Positions 17,043 to 25,751 of a DNA stretch of 64,000 bases are shown here, piece by piece; the first letter of the stretch is position 1; the number at the start of each line of letters is the position of its first letter. A model generated the notes under the pieces. The model searched no databases. It was not told the DNA's origin and worked only from the letters and a program-made list of their open reading frames with translations. A program made the position numbers and the translations under genes. Location: contig JAZNQL010000021.1 in NCBI GenBank assembly GCA_045590155.1, positions 1 to 64,000 of the forward strand, written 5' to 3'. The stretch is from JAZNQL01 sp045590155. GTDB lineage: Bacteria > Bacillota > Clostridia > UMGS1883 > UMGS1540.

Positions 17043-18305
17043 ATGAGCAAATTGTTGGTAAACGGCGGCAAGGAGCTTTTTGGAGAAGTAAATATAAGCG
17101 GAGCCAAAAATGCGGCGGTTGCAATAATACCTGCGGCAATTTTGGCTGATGGTGTGTGCAGAATAGAAAACGTGCCTGACATCAAGGATGTTGAGGTTGT
17201 TTTGGACATACTTAAAATTCTTGGAGCAAAGGTAAATAAAATTGATTCAAATACTCTTGAAATAGATTCAAGATATTTAAACAGTTTTATCGCCGATTGT
17301 GAAGAAGCCAGAAAAATGAGGGTATCATATTATCTTATGGGTGCTCTTTTAGGCAGAATGGGCAGAGCCAGAGTAAGACTTCCGGGCGGATGCAATTTTG
17401 GAGAAAGACCCATTGACCAGCACATAAAGGGTTTTGAAGCAATGGGGGCGGATGTTACAATTGACGGATGCGTAGTTTCTGCAAAGGCAGAACACCTTGC
17501 GGGTGAGTCAATATATCTTGATATTGTCAGTGTAGGTGCTACAATAAATATAATGCTTGCAGCATGCCTTGCAGACGGAAAAACCATAATAGAAAATGCA
17601 GCTAAAGAGCCTCATATAGTTGACGTTGCAAACTTTTTAAACTCTATGGGAGCAAAAATAAGAGGGGCAGGTACCGATACAATACGTATTGAGGGTGTAG
17701 AAAAAATGCACGGCGGTACTTACAGCATAATTCCCGACCAGATAGAGGCAGGCACATTTATGATTGCTGTGGCAGGCTGTGGCGGAGAAGTGCTTGTAAA
17801 AAATATTATACCAAAGCATATGGAATCTTTAAGTGCAAAGCTTGAAGAGGTAGGAGTACAGATAAAAGAATTTGACGATTCAATTTTAGTAAGCCGTAAA
17901 AAGGATGTACCGCTTCGACGTGCAAATATAAAAACAATGCCTTATCCCGGATTTCCTACCGATTTACAACCCCAGATAGTTGCCCTTTTAAGCATGGCAG
18001 AGGGGACAAGCACTGTAACAGAAAGTGTTTGGGAATCACGTTTTCAGTATACTGAAGAACTTAAAAAAATGGGAGCTGACATTGTAATAGGCGGTAACCG
18101 TGCGGTAATACACGGTGTAAAAATGCTTCGCGGGACAGAGGTTATGGCAACCGATTTACGTGCAGGGGCAAGCCTTGTAATATCGGCCCTTATGACAGAG
18201 GGACAAACCTTTATAGGCAATCTTGCTTTTATTGAACGCGGATACGAAAAAATCGAAGAAAAGCTTACAGGCTTAGGTGCTGATATAAGGAAGGTAGAAG
18301 GATGA
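17043..18305 (+). CDS. murA: UDP-N-acetylglucosamine 1-carboxyvinyltransferase
   Basis: First committed enzyme of peptidoglycan synthesis: transfers enolpyruvate from PEP to UDP-GlcNAc. The 420-residue protein shows K22 (SGAKNAA) and the catalytic cysteine C117 in LPGGCNFGERP, the residue attacked by fosfomycin, so this is the Cys-type, normally fosfomycin-sensitive form. The repeated inside-out alpha/beta barrel pattern and the loop GFPTDLQPQ are normal. The stop overlaps the next gene by 4 bases (ATGA), linking it to walJ and rlmH. Confidence 0.97.
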   Translation: MSKLLVNGGKELFGEVNISGAKNAAVAIIPAAILADGVCRIENVPDIKDVEVVLDILKILGAKVNKIDSNTLEIDSRYLNSFIADCEEARKMRVSYYLMGALLGRMGRARVRLPGGCNFGERPIDQHIKGFEAMGADVTIDGCVVSAKAEHLAGESIYLDIVSVGATINIMLAACLADGKTIIENAAKEPHIVDVANFLNSMGAKIRGAGTDTIRIEGVEKMHGGTYSIIPDQIEAGTFMIAVAGCGGEVLVKNIIPKHMESLSAKLEEVGVQIKEFDDSILVSRKKDVPLRRANIKTMPYPGFPTDLQPQIVALLSMAEGTSTVTESVWESRFQYTEELKKMGADIVIGGNRAVIHGVKMLRGTEVMATDLRAGASLVISALMTEGQTFIGNLAFIERGYEKIEEKLTGLGADIRKVEG

Positions 18306-19078
18306 CGGAATTTTGCTCCTTATTTAGCGGAAGCAGTGGTAATGCATGCTATATAAAACATAACGATACTGCTCTGCTTGTAGATGCAGGCGTAAGCGGA
18401 AAGAAAATTGAAGAGGCAATTTGTGCAATAGAAGGTAATGTAAAAAACATACAGGGTATATTGGTAACACATGAACATTCCGACCATATAAATTCGGTCG
18501 GAATTTTATCCCGCCGATATAAAATTCCTGTTTTTGCGACAAGCGGGACGTTTGAAGGAATGTCGGTAGGAGAATACTATCAGAAGGTTACAATAAAAGC
18601 AGGTCAGGATTTTGAAGTGGGCGGCATAAAAATAAAGCCCTTTTCAATTCCTCATGATGCTGCAGAACCTGTTGGATATAATTTTTATGCAGACAGAAAG
18701 AAGATAACTGTGGCAACCGATATAGGCAGGATGAGCGAAGCGTTGTTTGTATCACTTTCCGGTTCTAATCTTATACTTTTAGAATCGAATCATGATAAAA
18801 AGATGCTTTTACAGGGAGTGTATCCTTTAAGCTTAAAACGGCGTATAGCAGGAGAGAGGGGACATCTTTCTAACGAAGAAGCGGCGCTTTGTGCGGCACG
18901 GCTTGTCGAAACGGGTACAAACAATATAATACTCGGGCATTTAAGCGGAGAAAATAATATTCCTTCAATTGCATATAACGAATCGGCAAAAGCTATTGAA
19001 AGAACGGGAGTATCAGTGGGGAAAGACGTGCGACTTTGCGTTGCACGGGCATCCCAAAACGAGAAAATTACATTATGA
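18302..19078 (+). CDS. walJ: WalJ/YycJ-type MBL-fold metallohydrolase
   Basis: A 258-residue metallo-beta-lactamase-fold protein beginning FCSLFSGSSGNACYI, the YycJ/WalJ signature, with the metal motif THEHSDHINSVG near residues 57-68 and later H and D ligands (PHDA, ATDIG, LGHLSG). In Bacillus and streptococci WalJ is linked to cell wall and DNA-repair phenotypes and has nuclease-type activity. Here it sits between murA and rlmH with 4-base overlaps at both ends. In many Firmicutes walJ and rlmH lie together, which supports the call over other MBL families. Confidence 0.85.
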   Translation: MTEFCSLFSGSSGNACYIKHNDTALLVDAGVSGKKIEEAICAIEGNVKNIQGILVTHEHSDHINSVGILSRRYKIPVFATSGTFEGMSVGEYYQKVTIKAGQDFEVGGIKIKPFSIPHDAAEPVGYNFYADRKKITVATDIGRMSEALFVSLSGSNLILLESNHDKKMLLQGVYPLSLKRRIAGERGHLSNEEAALCAARLVETGTNNIILGHLSGENNIPSIAYNESAKAIERTGVSVGKDVRLCVARASQNEKITL

Positions 19079-19548
19079 AAATAAAGATAATAGCGGTTGG
19101 TAAGCTTAAAGAAAAATTCTGGCAGGAAGCCTGCGGAGAGTACATAAAACGTTTATCACGTTTTGTAAATATTGAAATAACTGAACTTGCAGATTTAAAA
19201 ATTCCCGACAAAGCATCACTTTCTGAGTGCGAAAAAATAAAAAATGCAGAAGGCGAAAAAATTCTTTCTTCTGTGAAAAAGGAAGAAATTATAAGTCTTT
19301 GCATTGAAGGGAACAAGGTTTCAAGCCTTGATATGGCACAGATTATAAAAAATGCCGAAAATTCGGGAAAAAGCCTTGCTTTTGTAATAGGCGGTTCGCT
19401 GGGACTTTCGGATGAAGTAAAGAAAGCCTCAAAAATGCGCATCTCAATGTCGGATATGACTTTTCCGCACCAGCTTGCAAGAGTAATGCTTGCAGAACAA
19501 ATTTACCGTGCATTCAAGATAAATGCAAACGAAAGTTATCATAAATAA
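19075..19548 (+). CDS. rlmH: 23S rRNA pseudouridine-1915 N3-methyltransferase RlmH
   Basis: SPOUT-class methyltransferase that methylates pseudouridine 1915 of 23S rRNA on assembled ribosomes. The 157-residue protein has the SAM-binding knot FVIGGSLGLSDEV and the invariant C-terminal segment TFPHQLARVMLAEQIYRAF ending in YHK. Start is the ATG at 19075 overlapping the walJ stop; the frame is open upstream to 19036, but only the shorter start gives the family N-terminus MKIKIIAVGKLKE. Confidence 0.97.
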   Translation: MKIKIIAVGKLKEKFWQEACGEYIKRLSRFVNIEITELADLKIPDKASLSECEKIKNAEGEKILSSVKKEEIISLCIEGNKVSSLDMAQIIKNAENSGKSLAFVIGGSLGLSDEVKKASKMRISMSDMTFPHQLARVMLAEQIYRAFKINANESYHK

Positions 19549-19585
19549 TAAAAGCTGAACAATTTTTGTTCAGCTTTTATTATTT
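19543..19585. terminator. Bidirectional terminator between rlmH and the DHHW gene
   Basis: An 18-bp perfect stem (19543-19560 with 19568-19585) and a 7-base loop. The core is AAAAGCTGAAC/GTTCAGCTTTT, with A/T tracts on both sides. It overlaps the stop codons of both converging genes, so it should stop transcription from either side. Confidence 0.9.
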
Positions 19586-20665
19586 TAACCAAAATGAATT
19601 TGTATCGGTAAGCAATGTATCAACGCCGTACATAAAAAGAATTTCATCAATTTGATTTTCTGCTATAATATCCGAAACAGATTTTCTGTAATATCTTAAA
19701 TCGACCATATATATTTCACTGTAATTTGCAGTTAAAAACGGAGCAAAGCACTGAGCAAACGAATCCTTTACAATAAGAATTTTTCTGTCGTTTGAATAAG
19801 GATTTTTAATTTTTAAAAAGCTGTGATTTCCTTCTAAAAATACGGGGTACTTGTCGGGTGCGGAAAGGTGCTCTTTAAAGAAAAGAGTGTCATAAGTTTT
19901 TTGGTCCTCATAAATTTCAACACTTACTTTTTCACTATTGTCCCAAAGCTCAATTTTGTCGGGTGGGGTTAAAAAATAACCGCTTCCCGAATATGTTGTT
20001 CCATAAAAATCATCGTATGTTTCTATATTGTAATCATCGCATATATCCATACCTTTTTTCTCGCAAAAGGCTTGATACACAAGATAATTTCCGTAAGAAG
20101 TCAAATGATGGTCGGTTTTGTAAAACACTTGCTTTTCTGCATTTTTAAGAAGTGGGCGTACATCAAGCAAATCAAGGTCTTGCTTTTTGCAAAAAGCAAA
20201 AAGCTCGCCGTCGGGGTACTCCTTTGAGTGTTTTGGCAAAACATCTTCCATAACATAACCTGTGTGCGGAATTATAATAAGGTTTGACGGGATATCTGAT
20301 TTTTTTGAAAATTCACTAAACTTTTCAATATTTTTTTCAAATGTTTTATAATCCGTGTTTTTTGGCGCATTTATAAGATAACCGTCTTTACAAAAATAAA
20401 TATCCGAGGCAGTGTTTTTGCCCAAAGCAAGATTTGTATATGAGTTTAACCCCTTGAAGAAATCCCTGAAAAATACGTGGTCTGACACAAACTCTTCAAA
20501 CGATGAAAGATAACTTCCGTCAAGCAAAGCAGAAACAGAAAATTCGGGCATAACGGCAAGATACCTTTTTTCGTTTTGGGAATATTCTTTTCCCGAATTT
20601 ACAAAAAGAAGTACGGACATTAAAAATATAAAAACTAAAAAAACAACCGAAATAACTTTTTTCAT
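19580..20665 (-). CDS. DHHW/AlgX-like SGNH-fold protein
   Basis: A 361-residue exported or membrane-anchored protein of the DHHW family, related to the AlgX/AlgJ-type SGNH hydrolases that work with MBOAT proteins to O-acetylate exopolysaccharides. It has one N-terminal hydrophobic segment (KKVISVVFLVFIFLMSVLLF), the motif FYKTDHHLTSYGNYL, which gives the family its name and catalytic D/H pair, and a GDS-like serine in ILIVKDSFAQCF. ATG 20665 is chosen for GAGG ten bases upstream. It follows the MBOAT gene by 8 bases, so the two form a functional pair. Confidence 0.85.
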   Translation of the reverse strand: MKKVISVVFLVFIFLMSVLLFVNSGKEYSQNEKRYLAVMPEFSVSALLDGSYLSSFEEFVSDHVFFRDFFKGLNSYTNLALGKNTASDIYFCKDGYLINAPKNTDYKTFEKNIEKFSEFSKKSDIPSNLIIIPHTGYVMEDVLPKHSKEYPDGELFAFCKKQDLDLLDVRPLLKNAEKQVFYKTDHHLTSYGNYLVYQAFCEKKGMDICDDYNIETYDDFYGTTYSGSGYFLTPPDKIELWDNSEKVSVEIYEDQKTYDTLFFKEHLSAPDKYPVFLEGNHSFLKIKNPYSNDRKILIVKDSFAQCFAPFLTANYSEIYMVDLRYYRKSVSDIIAENQIDEILFMYGVDTLLTDTNSFWLK

Positions 20666-20673
20666 AAAGACCT

Positions 20674-22032
20674 CTAAAAACGGAAATATAAAAATGGATT
20701 GTAGCTTGAGCTTACAAGACTTGCAGTACAAAGCAAAAGTCCCATAAAACACAAAACGGCGGTAAAAACAGGAGCATATTTTTTATTGCACACAGATAAA
20801 TAAAGCCTTTTTGCTATGGGTGTTGAAGCAAAGCTTGCAATTATCAGCATAATAAGATAGGGTAAAACGTTTACATTGCCAAAAAGCTTCCCGCAAAACA
20901 TAGCTGTTATATATTCCTTTAATGCCGAAAAACTTTCTGATGCAAAAAGAACCCAGCCTATTATAACTATGAAGAGAGTGTATATATGCCTTAAAATACG
21001 TGGGAGTTTTGCTAAAAATTTGCCAATGAACAGTTTTTCAAAAAGCAAAAGCAAACCATAGTAAAGTCCCCATAAAATTAAGTTCCAGCCTGCGCCGTGC
21101 CAAAGACCTGTAAGCATCCACACAAGAAGAATATTAAAGCAGAAGCGGAGCTTTTTAACACGGTTTCCGCCTAAAGGGATATACACATAATCACGAAACC
21201 ACGAACTCAAGGAAATATGCCATCTGCGCCAAAAGTCTGTTATACTCTCGGCAATATACGGGTAGTTAAAGTTTATCATAAACTCAAAGCCCAGCATTCT
21301 GCCTAAACCTATTGCCATATCGGAATATCCGCTGAAATCAAAATATATCTGGAATGTAAAAGCAATGGCGCCAAGCCATGCACCTAAAACGCCTGCTTCA
21401 AACGGGGCAGAGGATATACTGTCCCACAAAAGACCAAATTGATTTGCAAGCAACACTTTTTTTGCAAGACCCGAAACAAACGAGGTAACACCTTCTGAAA
21501 AATCCGACTTTCGATTTACAAGCTGTGAATCAACATCTCTGTATCGAACAATGGGACCTGCAATAAGCTGGGGAAAAAGCGAAATGTATGTTGAAAAATT
21601 TATAAAACTGTGCTCTGCACGGCAGGAGCCTCTGTAAACATCAATAACGTACGATACTGCCTGGAAGGTGTAAAACGAAATACCTATCGGCAAAGGTATA
21701 TTAACATCGGGAAAATTAAACGGAAGAACACTGTTTAAGCTTGTAAAAATAAAAGAAGTATACTTAAATATAAAAAGAGAACCTATATTGAGTGCTATTG
21801 CAAATATAAGCAAAACTTTTTTACGGTTTGACTTTTCAATTACTCTTGCAAATAAAAAATTAACAACCATAGATGCAAGCATTATAACAACATACAAAGG
21901 CTCTCCGTAAGCATAAAAAACAAGATTTGCAAAAAGCAGAAAAATGTTACGGAATCTTTCTGGGATTATATAGTTTATAAGAAGAACCGCAGGTAAAAAT
22001 ATAAACAGAAACGGCAAACTTGAAAAGACCAT
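20674..22032 (-). CDS. MBOAT family O-acyltransferase (AlgI/DltB-like)
   Basis: A 452-residue polytopic membrane protein of the MBOAT family; it moves acyl, usually acetyl, groups across the membrane for transfer to surface polymers. Family segments seen are FYTFQAVSYVIDVYRG, SFFPQLIAGPIVRY-like FPQLIAGPIVRY, DFWRRWHISLSSWFRDYVYIPLGG, and GLWHGAGWNLILWG with the catalytic histidine. AAGGAG lies before ATG 22032. A terminator hairpin separates it from the upstream DUF4358 gene, so MBOAT and DHHW may have partly independent expression. The acceptor polymer is unknown. Confidence 0.93.
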   Translation of the reverse strand: MVFSSLPFLFIFLPAVLLINYIIPERFRNIFLLFANLVFYAYGEPLYVVIMLASMVVNFLFARVIEKSNRKKVLLIFAIALNIGSLFIFKYTSFIFTSLNSVLPFNFPDVNIPLPIGISFYTFQAVSYVIDVYRGSCRAEHSFINFSTYISLFPQLIAGPIVRYRDVDSQLVNRKSDFSEGVTSFVSGLAKKVLLANQFGLLWDSISSAPFEAGVLGAWLGAIAFTFQIYFDFSGYSDMAIGLGRMLGFEFMINFNYPYIAESITDFWRRWHISLSSWFRDYVYIPLGGNRVKKLRFCFNILLVWMLTGLWHGAGWNLILWGLYYGLLLLFEKLFIGKFLAKLPRILRHIYTLFIVIIGWVLFASESFSALKEYITAMFCGKLFGNVNVLPYLIMLIIASFASTPIAKRLYLSVCNKKYAPVFTAVLCFMGLLLCTASLVSSSYNPFLYFRF

Positions 22033-22049
22033 AATATCTCCTTAAAATA

Positions 22050-22069
22050 AGCCGTCTTAGAAGACGGCT
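22050..22069. terminator. Hairpin terminator after the DUF4358 gene
   Basis: AGCCGTCTT (22050-22058) pairs perfectly with AAGACGGCT (22061-22069). On the minus strand it is followed by TTATTTT and lies directly after the DUF4358 stop and just before the MBOAT ribosome site. The short tight loop and weak U-tract suggest an attenuator allowing partial read-through. Confidence 0.7.
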
Positions 22070-22074
22070 GCTTG

Positions 22075-22563
22075 TTATTTTACAAATTCTTGATATACCG
22101 AAAGCATATCATTTTGCAAGGGAGATAAGAAAATAGAAACGAAATTACCTGTTCTTATTACCTTGCATTCCTGCGCCAGAGCATAGTTTTCGGCGTCGTA
22201 GGATTTAGATTGAAGCAAAACCTCCGAAAGTCTTGCAGTAAGTGACTGTTCAATTTTGTCAGCACAAGAGCTGTCTTTGCCTTGTGTCATTACAATTTCG
22301 TGAGGGAAGGTTCCATCCATTGTAACAAAGCTTGCAGACTGTAAAAGAATATCCTCGCTTATGCCATATAAATCCAGAAGGTCAGCACTTTCGATTAAAA
22401 TTGCATCCTGAATTGAAAGTGTGTTTGTAATTTCGTCCCTTACGGCAGTAAGGTCAACATTTATTTCTGGCTGATTTTCGGCGGTAGCGGGATTATTGCT
22501 TTCACACCCCGAAAAAGTAAAAGCTAAAAATATTGCTAAACTAATTATTAAAAACTTTTTCAT
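22075..22563 (-). CDS. DUF4358 lipoprotein
   Basis: A 162-residue predicted lipoprotein: MKKFLIISLAIFLAFTFSGC is a lipobox signal with the cysteine at 20. The rest resembles the DUF4358 family (DEITNTLS...LYGISEDIL...EIVMTQGKD...). DUF4358 has no known activity, but genes of this family recur beside MBOAT and DHHW/SGNH genes in Clostridia. Start 22563 is chosen because GAGG lies just upstream; an in-frame ATG at 22575 overlaps that ribosome site. Confidence 0.75.
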   Translation of the reverse strand: MKKFLIISLAIFLAFTFSGCESNNPATAENQPEINVDLTAVRDEITNTLSIQDAILIESADLLDLYGISEDILLQSASFVTMDGTFPHEIVMTQGKDSSCADKIEQSLTARLSEVLLQSKSYDAENYALAQECKVIRTGNFVSIFLSPLQNDMLSVYQEFVK

Positions 22564-22576
22564 AAAGTACCTCATT

Positions 22577-23947
22577 TCAATTTAATCCGGGTGGGATATG
22601 TGTTTTTAAGTAGTTTACCCATACATCGGCACCCTTATCGTTAAAATGTATGCCCATGCCTGTATTGTCACTGCAAAAATCAGGATTAAGATATCCATAT
22701 TCGTCTTTTAAATAAGAAGCAACGTCAAGATAATACCATCCGTTATCGGAACACATTTTTGCAAGCTGCTCGTTATAGCTATTTATGGAATTGATGTTCA
22801 AATCCTCGTCTGCACGCGAACTTTTGTAAGTTATAGGTGTTACCGACTGAACAAATATAACACAATCAGGCGATTTTGTTAAAATATCTTCAATAAGCAT
22901 TTTGGTCGATTGAAGAGAAGAATCAAAATCAATAGCAATACCGTTCATACCAAGCATAATGTAAACCTTTTGAGCATCTGTCATTAAAATTCCGTCGGCG
23001 GGTTTTAATTTTTTGCCTCGAAAAGAGGGGTGTATTGATTCATTGGTAACATCCTGCACAGCACTCATAGGACTTAAACTTTCGGCACATAAAAATTTTG
23101 CCTTTCCTAAAGCGGAGGTTTCTTTGTTATAAAACTGAAGCTTTACAGAAATAGAATCTCCGATAAAAACAGCATTGTCAAAAAAGGAATCCAAAACAGA
23201 TGAACTTTGCGTTACAAATGGGTCAAAGCCCTTTTCGGGAACTGGAGCAAAGTCTTTGTAAAGATTGTCGTAAGCCCCCGAAGTAATATTTACTGATTCA
23301 TCGGCATTTTCGGTTAAAGCCGACATAAGAGAATAAAGACATGCAGCAAGCTCTCTTTTTCTGACAGGGTTTTGCGGATAAAGATAACCGTTACCGTAGC
23401 CGTTTACAATTCCTGCCATTTTACAAGCCACAACATCAGAACGATTTTTGTCCGAAACAAGCAATGAATCTATAAATTGTGAAGGCTCATAAATTTTAGC
23501 AAGATTAAGCTTTGTGCTTCTTGCAAAGTTTATTAAAACAGAGCAAAACTCTTCTTTTGTCACATTCTGGGCAGGGGCAAACGAACTTATACTTGCAACA
23601 TCCATAATACCGTTTTCGCAACACCATGCGGCAGGAATAAAAAACTCGGATTCTTGCTCCAAATCTGCAAAATGGCACTGTGTAATATCATTTTCAATGC
23701 CCCTGAAACCGGCAAGTGAATATAATGCAAAAGCAAGCTCTGCACGGGTTATATTTTTATCATGTTCAAATAAATTTTGAGAGGGGAGAAAACCGTTATA
23801 TCCTAAAGCGGATGCGGCATCAAAAAACCAGTCTTTGTCATTGACATCAGAGTAAGGGTTAGTCCATCTTTCCTCCGACGAGATTGGATATATGGTAAAT
23901 GAAATGAATAAAATTGTGAGCAAAAAAGAAGTTATGATTTTTTTCAT
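22577..23947 (-). CDS. S-layer-anchored SGNH hydrolase (SLH x3 + SGNH)
   Basis: A 456-residue exported protein. After the signal peptide, three SLH domains (about 33-80, 92-140 and 155-205) would bind secondary cell wall polymer. The C-terminal half is an SGNH/GDSL hydrolase with FIGDS (Ser nucleophile, 261-265), the LGMNG block and a D-x-x-H-type end (DNTGMGIHFNDKG). It may be an acetylesterase or transacetylase on surface glycan. It heads the minus-strand cluster DUF4358-MBOAT-DHHW. Start 23947 is chosen because GGAG lies 8 bases upstream, not the earlier in-frame ATG at 23965. Confidence 0.85.
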   Translation of the reverse strand: MKKIITSFLLTILFISFTIYPISSEERWTNPYSDVNDKDWFFDAASALGYNGFLPSQNLFEHDKNITRAELAFALYSLAGFRGIENDITQCHFADLEQESEFFIPAAWCCENGIMDVASISSFAPAQNVTKEEFCSVLINFARSTKLNLAKIYEPSQFIDSLLVSDKNRSDVVACKMAGIVNGYGNGYLYPQNPVRKRELAACLYSLMSALTENADESVNITSGAYDNLYKDFAPVPEKGFDPFVTQSSSVLDSFFDNAVFIGDSISVKLQFYNKETSALGKAKFLCAESLSPMSAVQDVTNESIHPSFRGKKLKPADGILMTDAQKVYIMLGMNGIAIDFDSSLQSTKMLIEDILTKSPDCVIFVQSVTPITYKSSRADEDLNINSINSYNEQLAKMCSDNGWYYLDVASYLKDEYGYLNPDFCSDNTGMGIHFNDKGADVWVNYLKTHIPPGLN

Positions 23948-23983
23948 TTGTGTTCTCCAAAACAAAGTATTATCAGCCTAACA

Positions 23984-24012
23984 ATCTTATCACGCTTGAA
24001 AATAAAAGTCAA
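23984..24012 (-). promoter_or_regulatory. Promoter for the SLH-SGNH gene
   Basis: On the minus strand TTGACT (24012-24007), 17 bases, TAAGAT (23989-23984). It lies upstream of start 23947 and diverges from the greA promoter. Confidence 0.55.
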
Positions 24013-24048
24013 TATGTAATTATTAATATATAATCAAAAAAATATATG

Positions 24049-24077
24049 TTGACAAATATGTAAGTCGAGTGTATAAT
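24049..24077 (+). promoter_or_regulatory. Consensus promoter for greA
   Basis: TTGACA (24049-24054), 17 bases, TATAAT (24072-24077): a perfect sigma-A consensus, predicting strong expression. Confidence 0.9.
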
Positions 24078-24090
24078 GTATAAAGTTGTT

Positions 24091-24118
24091 ATGCATAATA
24101 TTTTAGCGAGTTATGCAT
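24091..24118 (+). promoter_or_regulatory. Leader hairpin of greA
   Basis: ATGCATAA (24091-24098) pairs with TTATGCAT (24111-24118), with G-U pairs extending the stem toward GGGAGG, the ribosome site. It sits between the promoter and the start and could mask or expose the ribosome site. Function is inference. Confidence 0.45.
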
Positions 24119-24136
24119 GGGAGGGAGTGAAATAAA

Positions 24137-24610
24137 GTGGAAAAACAAGTTATTATGACACTCGAAGGAAAAAAGAAGCTGGAAGAAGAACTTGATTACT
24201 TAAAATCTACCGGCAGAATGGACGTGACAGAAAAAATAAAGCAGGCACGTGCCTTTGGCGACTTGTCGGAAAACAGTGAGTACGACGAAGCTAAAAACGA
24301 ACAGGCACAAATGGAATCGCGCATAATTGCAATTGAACAAATGCTTAAATACGCAAAAGTAATTGACGAAAGTGCAATTGATACATCAATCGTAAGTATA
24401 GGTTCCAAAGTAAAAGTTTACGACTGCGAATTTGAAGAAGAAATAGATTATTGTATCGTAGGTTCAACCGAAGCCGACCCTGTGGAAAACAAAATATCAG
24501 ACGAATCACCTGTAGGAAAAGCCCTTTTAGGCGCAAAAATAGGTGACACTGTAACGGCAAAAGTTCCCACCGGAGAAATTCAGTTCAAAGTACTTGAAAT
24601 CACAAAATAA
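24137..24610 (+). CDS. greA: Transcription elongation factor GreA
   Basis: Rescues backtracked RNA polymerase by stimulating transcript cleavage. The 157-residue protein has the N-terminal coiled coil with acidic tip (LEEELDYLKSTGRMDVTEKIKQAR; DLSENSEYDEAKNEQ) and the C-terminal FKBP-like domain (SPVGKALLGAKIGDTVT). GTG start at 24137 with GGGAGGGAG upstream gives the expected N-terminus MEKQVIMTLEGK. It is monocistronic, between a consensus promoter and a strong terminator. Confidence 0.97.
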   Translation: MEKQVIMTLEGKKKLEEELDYLKSTGRMDVTEKIKQARAFGDLSENSEYDEAKNEQAQMESRIIAIEQMLKYAKVIDESAIDTSIVSIGSKVKVYDCEFEEEIDYCIVGSTEADPVENKISDESPVGKALLGAKIGDTVTAKVPTGEIQFKVLEITK

Positions 24611-24645
24611 AAAAATCCCGAAGGGTTAAACCCTTCGGGATTTTT
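24611..24645 (+). terminator. Strong terminator after greA
   Basis: Stem 24611-24625 with 24631-24645; core ATCCCGAAGGG/CCCTTCGGGAT, loop TTAAA, and flanking A and T runs. It can also act on the minus-strand phage operon that ends at 24657. Confidence 0.93.
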
Positions 24646-24656
24646 TATATTTAAAA

Positions 24657-25736
24657 TCATTTCAAACCTGCAAGTGCCCATGCTTTTTGGATATCCGACA
24701 TTCTTTCGTAATCAATTTCGTCTTTCCATTTTTCAAAATCAAAGTCGCCTTTTTTCTGGTAGTACTCAAATTCTATTTCCTTTTGCATAATAAAGGCACG
24801 CATTTCTTCGTCTGTGCCGAAAGAAATAAGTTTCATTTTATCTTCTAAATCTTGTTTTCTCTCTCTTTCGCTTTGTGATAAGGTTCCTTCTTCTATGTCA
24901 AGAATATCTGCAGAACTCTTGTCAACCTCGCCTAAAAATTCGCTTCTTTTGTAAGCGGAGTCTATAAGATCAGATTTTTGCTTTCTGCCTTCTTCCTCGG
25001 CATTTTGAATAAACTCAATATTCTTTGTTCTTCGTGAGTTCTCTTCATTTGCAAGTTGTTGCATATTGTCTATGTAAGAAGCCAAATTTTCTTGTTCCTG
25101 TTTATACTTTTCAAAAGCCTTTTCTTCATATTCGGGAATAAGTTCCTGCGCTGCAGCTTGAGTGTATAATGCGTTTAAAGAACTGTTTAAAACACCCTGA
25201 CTGTTAAGTTTCTGCTGTGCCTTTTGCATGGCAAGCTCTTGCGCTGCGGCAAGATTTTTATCGCTTGCAGGGTCATAGGAAAAACTATTTTTCTTATACT
25301 TTTCCAGAGCTTGGTGTGCGGCATCTTCATATTTACTTTTGCCTGCCGAGTGTAGCTTGTCAATATAATTATTGTGAGCATATAAAGTACCGCCAAGATT
25401 TATAAAATTTCCGTCTTCAGGATTATAGTTTTTGCCGTTTATGTTAAGATAACGACTTTGACCTGTGTCTATCCATCCAACACTGTCGCCTTTGTTTGAA
25501 AGCTCTGTTCTGACATTTCCCATTCCTTTGCCTGCACCTACACCTGCGCTTACTAAAAGGTTATTTAAATCATCACGGCTCTTTGCATAATACGAACCGT
25601 TTTTAAGTTTAAGACCGTTGTTTCCTATGTTTCTTGTAATACCGCTCGCATCTGTTATTAAAATGCCACCGCTTTTCTCGTCATAGCCAACATCGTATCC
25701 GTAATTTTTAAAATAATCTCTTGCCTTAATTGCCAT
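24657..25736 (-). CDS. Phage structural or ejection-type protein with long coiled coil
   Basis: A 359-residue protein, last gene of the phage cassette. The N-terminal 100 residues contain glycine-rich, stalk-like segments (RDYFKNYGYDVGYDEKSGG; NNGLKLKNGSYYAKSRDDL) that recall domains of tail or virion proteins. The remaining 220 residues are strongly helical and charged, rich in A, Q, E and K, and likely coiled-coil. Position after the tail-hub-like gene suggests a minor virion, ejection or tail-tip protein. No named family was recognised with confidence. AAAGGAG precedes the ATG. Confidence 0.6.
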   Translation of the reverse strand: MAIKARDYFKNYGYDVGYDEKSGGILITDASGITRNIGNNGLKLKNGSYYAKSRDDLNNLLVSAGVGAGKGMGNVRTELSNKGDSVGWIDTGQSRYLNINGKNYNPEDGNFINLGGTLYAHNNYIDKLHSAGKSKYEDAAHQALEKYKKNSFSYDPASDKNLAAAQELAMQKAQQKLNSQGVLNSSLNALYTQAAAQELIPEYEEKAFEKYKQEQENLASYIDNMQQLANEENSRRTKNIEFIQNAEEEGRKQKSDLIDSAYKRSEFLGEVDKSSADILDIEEGTLSQSERERKQDLEDKMKLISFGTDEEMRAFIMQKEIEFEYYQKKGDFDFEKWKDEIDYERMSDIQKAWALAGLK

Positions 25737-25751
25737 AAAAACACTCCTTTC

